Source of the DNA: Haemonchus contortus
Taxonomy: Eukaryota > Nematoda > Chromadorea > Rhabditida > Trichostrongylidae
Direction of reading: 5' to 3'
Assembly: GCA_000469685.2 (NCBI GenBank)
Contig: LS997564.1
Coordinates: 17,635,615-17,699,614 of the forward strand
Length of the DNA stretch: 64,000 bases
Shown here: piece after piece, positions 61,208-64,000 of the stretch
Layout of the letters: each line of letters opens with the position of its first letter
How positions within the stretch are numbered: the stretch's first letter is position 1
Translations under genes and position numbers: made by a program
The notes under the pieces: model-generated
What the model saw: only the letters and a program-made list of their open reading frames with translations
What the model was told of the DNA's origin: nothing
Database searches by the model: none

Positions 61208-62105
61208 ATGAGTGCTGATATCTATAGACGATTGACTGAGGTAGAAGAATTAGAGCGCCAGGAAAAGTTCTTGGAAAAGTGCAAGGTTCGTTTTCTTGAG
61301 TGGAAACCCATAGTGAAACGATCGTGATTTTGGTATCTTTTTTTTTTCGCATATGTATGCTTCCGTGCATATCGGTCTTTGGACTTGTGCTATGGAAAAG
61401 TTAGCCTAAATCTCGTAGAAGCAAACGCGCTTTTTTCCTGAGTCTATCTAGCCTTATGTTGCGATTTCGGAAACGCTTACATTGAAGATACCCGCTAGTC
61501 CATATCCTCGATGTAGACGCTGTTGTCTGGTGCTAAATGACTATCCAGTTTGTCCTTATAGGAATGGTCCACACCTTTCTTGAAATGCAATTTTGGTTCA
61601 GTTCTAGACAAGCTATTGCAAGTCAGATTTTGTTTACCTAAGGGGGCTTAAAGAAACAACAGTGGCAATCAGTTGGTCAAAATCTGACACAAATATTCAA
61701 GAGAAATCCGCCCGTTATACCTATTTATAAAAAGGAAGAGAGGAAGAAAATTAAGGACAAACTATTTCAGAATGCTGTGCTACTACAAGTGTTGAACAGT
61801 GTTGCCACATTGGTAGCGTTATTATATTAAGTTTTCTACTTATAGGATAAGTTTGTGTATAAAAAACCAGACGGTATTGCTTTGTACTTTCGAGAACCAA
61901 TAGCAACAGCACGAGTCGAAAACAAGAGTGAGTTTTCTACTTATCAGTCTTACTTTTCTAACGTGAAACGACTCCAGAAGAGGACTCCTTTTTCTTGTTC
62001 AGAGTTGCAGAAGGAGGCCAAATCGAAGGTCACTGGATTCCACTAGACAATGAAAAGGTGATTAATCACAAAGACATTAAGTTTCTGCGTGATATCCTAG
62101 TGTGA
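61208..62105 (+). CDS. Uncharacterised 139-residue protein between KDM2 and ALG1 genes
   Basis: Exons 61208-61285, 61654-61812, 61846-61927 and 62005-62105 join in phase to 420 nt. The protein starts MSADIYRRLTEVEELERQEK and is hydrophilic. It has a charged N-terminal helix likely to form a coiled coil, a Lys-rich middle (IYKKEERKKIKDKLF) and a compact C-terminal part (KPDGIALYFREPIATARVEN, GGQIEGHWIPLDNEK). It ends FLRDILV. No signal peptide, membrane segment or known domain is visible. The second exon's acceptor (TTAAAG) is weak, and the fourth could alternatively start at 62003, giving a stop at 62046, but the longer frame reads better. TTTCAG just before the start codon suggests trans-splicing, so it may be the middle gene of an operon. 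Function unknown. Confidence 0.65.
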
Positions 62106-62480
62106 AGCAACAAGGCGAACTTAAAGCCTACTTTGTCTTTTGCTGGGATGATTTATGCGGTAGTTTCTCCGTTTGTTTTGACATACTTGGGGTGGCTGAC
62201 GGCTGTAACATAGGTGCGGATTCATTCATCCGTGAGCTTGCCAGTTGTAGAAGAATGCGAAGTTTGTGCCTGAGTTACTGATTAGATAGTCATTGCCATA
62301 AACCTAGATTTAAATGAGAGAACTAACGATGGATGGTTTAGAGTTCAAAGTAGGTTTTGCGAGAGGAAACTGAGGACTGGAGGGAGGGACATGACGGCTG
62401 ACCGAATCATAATAGATGAGATGTTAGCAATCTTTCCTCCTTACCGGGTATGCTGCCGTATCTTGGGTGGATAACTGAAG

Positions 62481-64000
62481 ATGAGTATGGCAATTTTGGA
62501 AGAATTTGTACCTTACAGACGTTACACGGCCGCTGTTGTGGTGCTTGGTGATATAGGTCGAAGCCCACGTATGTGTTACCATGCATACTCATTAGCAACA
62601 CAGCTCGACTACGACGTGAACATTGTTGGTTACTTGGATTCGACCCCTCATCCTCTCATTCACAATAATCCCCACATCAAGTGAGTTTGATGTTTTTCAG
62701 CAAGCTTTGGCCCAAATGCAGACTCTATTGTTCTCTGTTCTTGTACGGAAATCGAGAATAGGTTGAGCCAAAACAATCATCCCTTCTCATGAACCTGATC
62801 ATGACGACATCAGCGTAATCCAGTTGATGGTAACCATAAAATGGCCATGTGTGGCTCTAATAAAAATCAATGCTCCCTTGTTGTCACAGCAGTCCATGAG
62901 TTTTTGTTGATCTTGGAAATACCGAGATGGATCTCAGTTGGTGAAAAAGTTATTAGTACCGATTGCACTGTTCCAAAAGTTTCACTCAGACATCCACACT
63001 TTTACGAAAGCTTTTATCGAACTGTCCATGTACGACTATAAATCTCGGCATGCTTCTTTACAGTTCTGAGGTTTTCTTTTGAGCTGTTAAACCGAGATTG
63101 CAACAATGTTTATCGAACTGTTTGACACACTCCAGCGTGTGAAACTGTTCAATTTAGCTCGGTCTCACCTTAAAAGCCCGGCGTTGCTTTCTGATACCGC
63201 AAGGTAAAACACGAGTTCCAAATACCTTCCTGTGAAGTAGAGTATAACGCGATACCAAAACCACATTTGAGCATTTTTATTCACGTTTTCCATGCGTATG
63301 ATGCGTTTTCCAAGAAAAATGCTTTTCTTCGATCTGCCATCTGCCATTGTAGAGAAATTGATCTTTCTATCAACTGAAGGAGTCTGGAGCGAATGAGGAA
63401 TGCCTCGAGTTCCCGTTCTATAGTTGAGAGGATGCATTCGCTTTTTATGACAGTTTCTTGACACCTCCACACCCCCAAAGTTCCACCCCACCAAAGCTGC
63501 AACTGCGGTTTGGCTCGCGATAGTACAGACACTCTATCAGCTCGTTGCAACGCTTTGTTAGATTTTCAAGAATTCAGAGATCTATATCGCCTTTGTGATT
63601 GTTGCTAGGCTTAGAGCAACAGGCTCTGTAAGCTGGATTTCGCAGCTGTGAGCTGATGGTGTCAAAACAGAACATTTCAGGTACGTCGCACTGTCCCCTC
63701 CGCCAGATCGACTCGCTCGGCTTCCTGAATTTTTACAGTTGCCTCTGAAGTTTGTGTGGACTTTCATCGTGCTTTCCTGGGCACTTTTGTTCAGGTCAGT
63801 ATCTGACAAGAATCTTCCTCCACTACATCCCTTCTCGCCGTCAATAGGCCAATGGTAACTTTCTTTACAGAGTAGGATGGGATGTCAAACTAATATTTAT
63901 GCAGAACCCTCCAGCATTACCGACGATGTTTGTTTGTTGGATGGTGAGTTGCAGCAGGTAATGTTTAATGGGCTTAGATATGGAGTAGTACGTTGTTTTT
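62481..64000 (+). CDS. algn-1: ALG1 chitobiosyldiphosphodolichol beta-mannosyltransferase, 5' part
   Basis: ALG1 (GT33 family) adds the first mannose, from GDP-mannose, to GlcNAc2-PP-dolichol on the cytosolic face of the endoplasmic reticulum during N-glycan precursor assembly. Three exons join in phase: 62481-62680, 63681-63794 and 63871-63943. The gene continues beyond the window. Diagnostic motifs are AVVVLGDIGRSPRMCYHA at the start of the N-terminal Rossmann-like domain, then YDVNIVGYLDSTPH and, in the third exon, IFMQNPPALPTMFVCWM (family FLQNPPGLPS). The second exon carries a hydrophobic helix (FVWTFIVLSWALLF) matching the family's membrane-associated segment. No N-terminal signal anchor as long as in vertebrates is seen. 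It lies 375 nt after the 139-residue gene on the same strand. In C. elegans algn-1 is, from memory, next to jhdm-1. Confidence 0.9.

Overview
The window is eukaryotic and reads as a chromosome segment from a parasitic nematode, most likely a strongylid (hookworm-type) clade V species. The genes are split into short exons (about 26-235 nt) with GT...TTTCAG introns. Several start codons sit just behind TTTCAG-like sites that could be spliced-leader acceptors. The best gene order in the window (a KDM2/JHDM1 demethylase followed by ALG1) matches, from memory, C. elegans jhdm-1 and algn-1. Much of the rest is decayed transposon sequence and short inverted-repeat elements. No bacterial features, CRISPR arrays or intact tRNA/rRNA genes were seen.

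1-9.8 kb is repeat territory: a broken Ty3/Gypsy-type integrase (1.06-1.9 kb) with an unidentified ORF cluster behind it, a worn tandem repeat of about 115 bp, a Tc1-type transposase relic and a perfect 26-bp hairpin. 10.3-20.2 kb (minus strand) is a complete seven-exon, 315-residue seven-transmembrane receptor. Its introns carry a mariner relic, an RTE-type non-LTR endonuclease relic and a 253-bp palindrome. 20.2-33 kb is almost gene-free and holds a pair of 357-bp inverted repeats with tRNA-like promoter boxes, three copies of a tRNA-derived SINE and a further Tc-type transposase relic.

33.1-36.0 kb (plus) holds the 3' exons of a single-pass membrane protein with an unknown cytoplasmic tail. 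38.4-44.1 kb (plus) holds exons of a divergent acetyl-/propionyl-CoA synthetase-like gene in which the nucleotide-binding P-loop cannot be found. One short inverted-repeat family, with ends like GGCACAGTTCACGATAA, occurs about ten times between 5 and 47 kb. A separate TA-flanked MITE at 45.6-46.1 kb has perfect ends.

47.6-64 kb is a normal gene block and the best-supported part. A minus-strand HP1 protein (141 aa, chromodomain plus chromoshadow domain) lies head-to-head with a plus-strand KDM2/JHDM1-type JmjC demethylase (32 exons, 1099 aa). The demethylase is followed on the same strand by an unidentified 139-aa gene and by ALG1, the first mannosyltransferase of N-glycan precursor assembly, which runs off the window. 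The pair places a histone-methyl-lysine reader and eraser around one 1.25-kb intergenic region, and the three plus-strand genes are spaced like a nematode operon.
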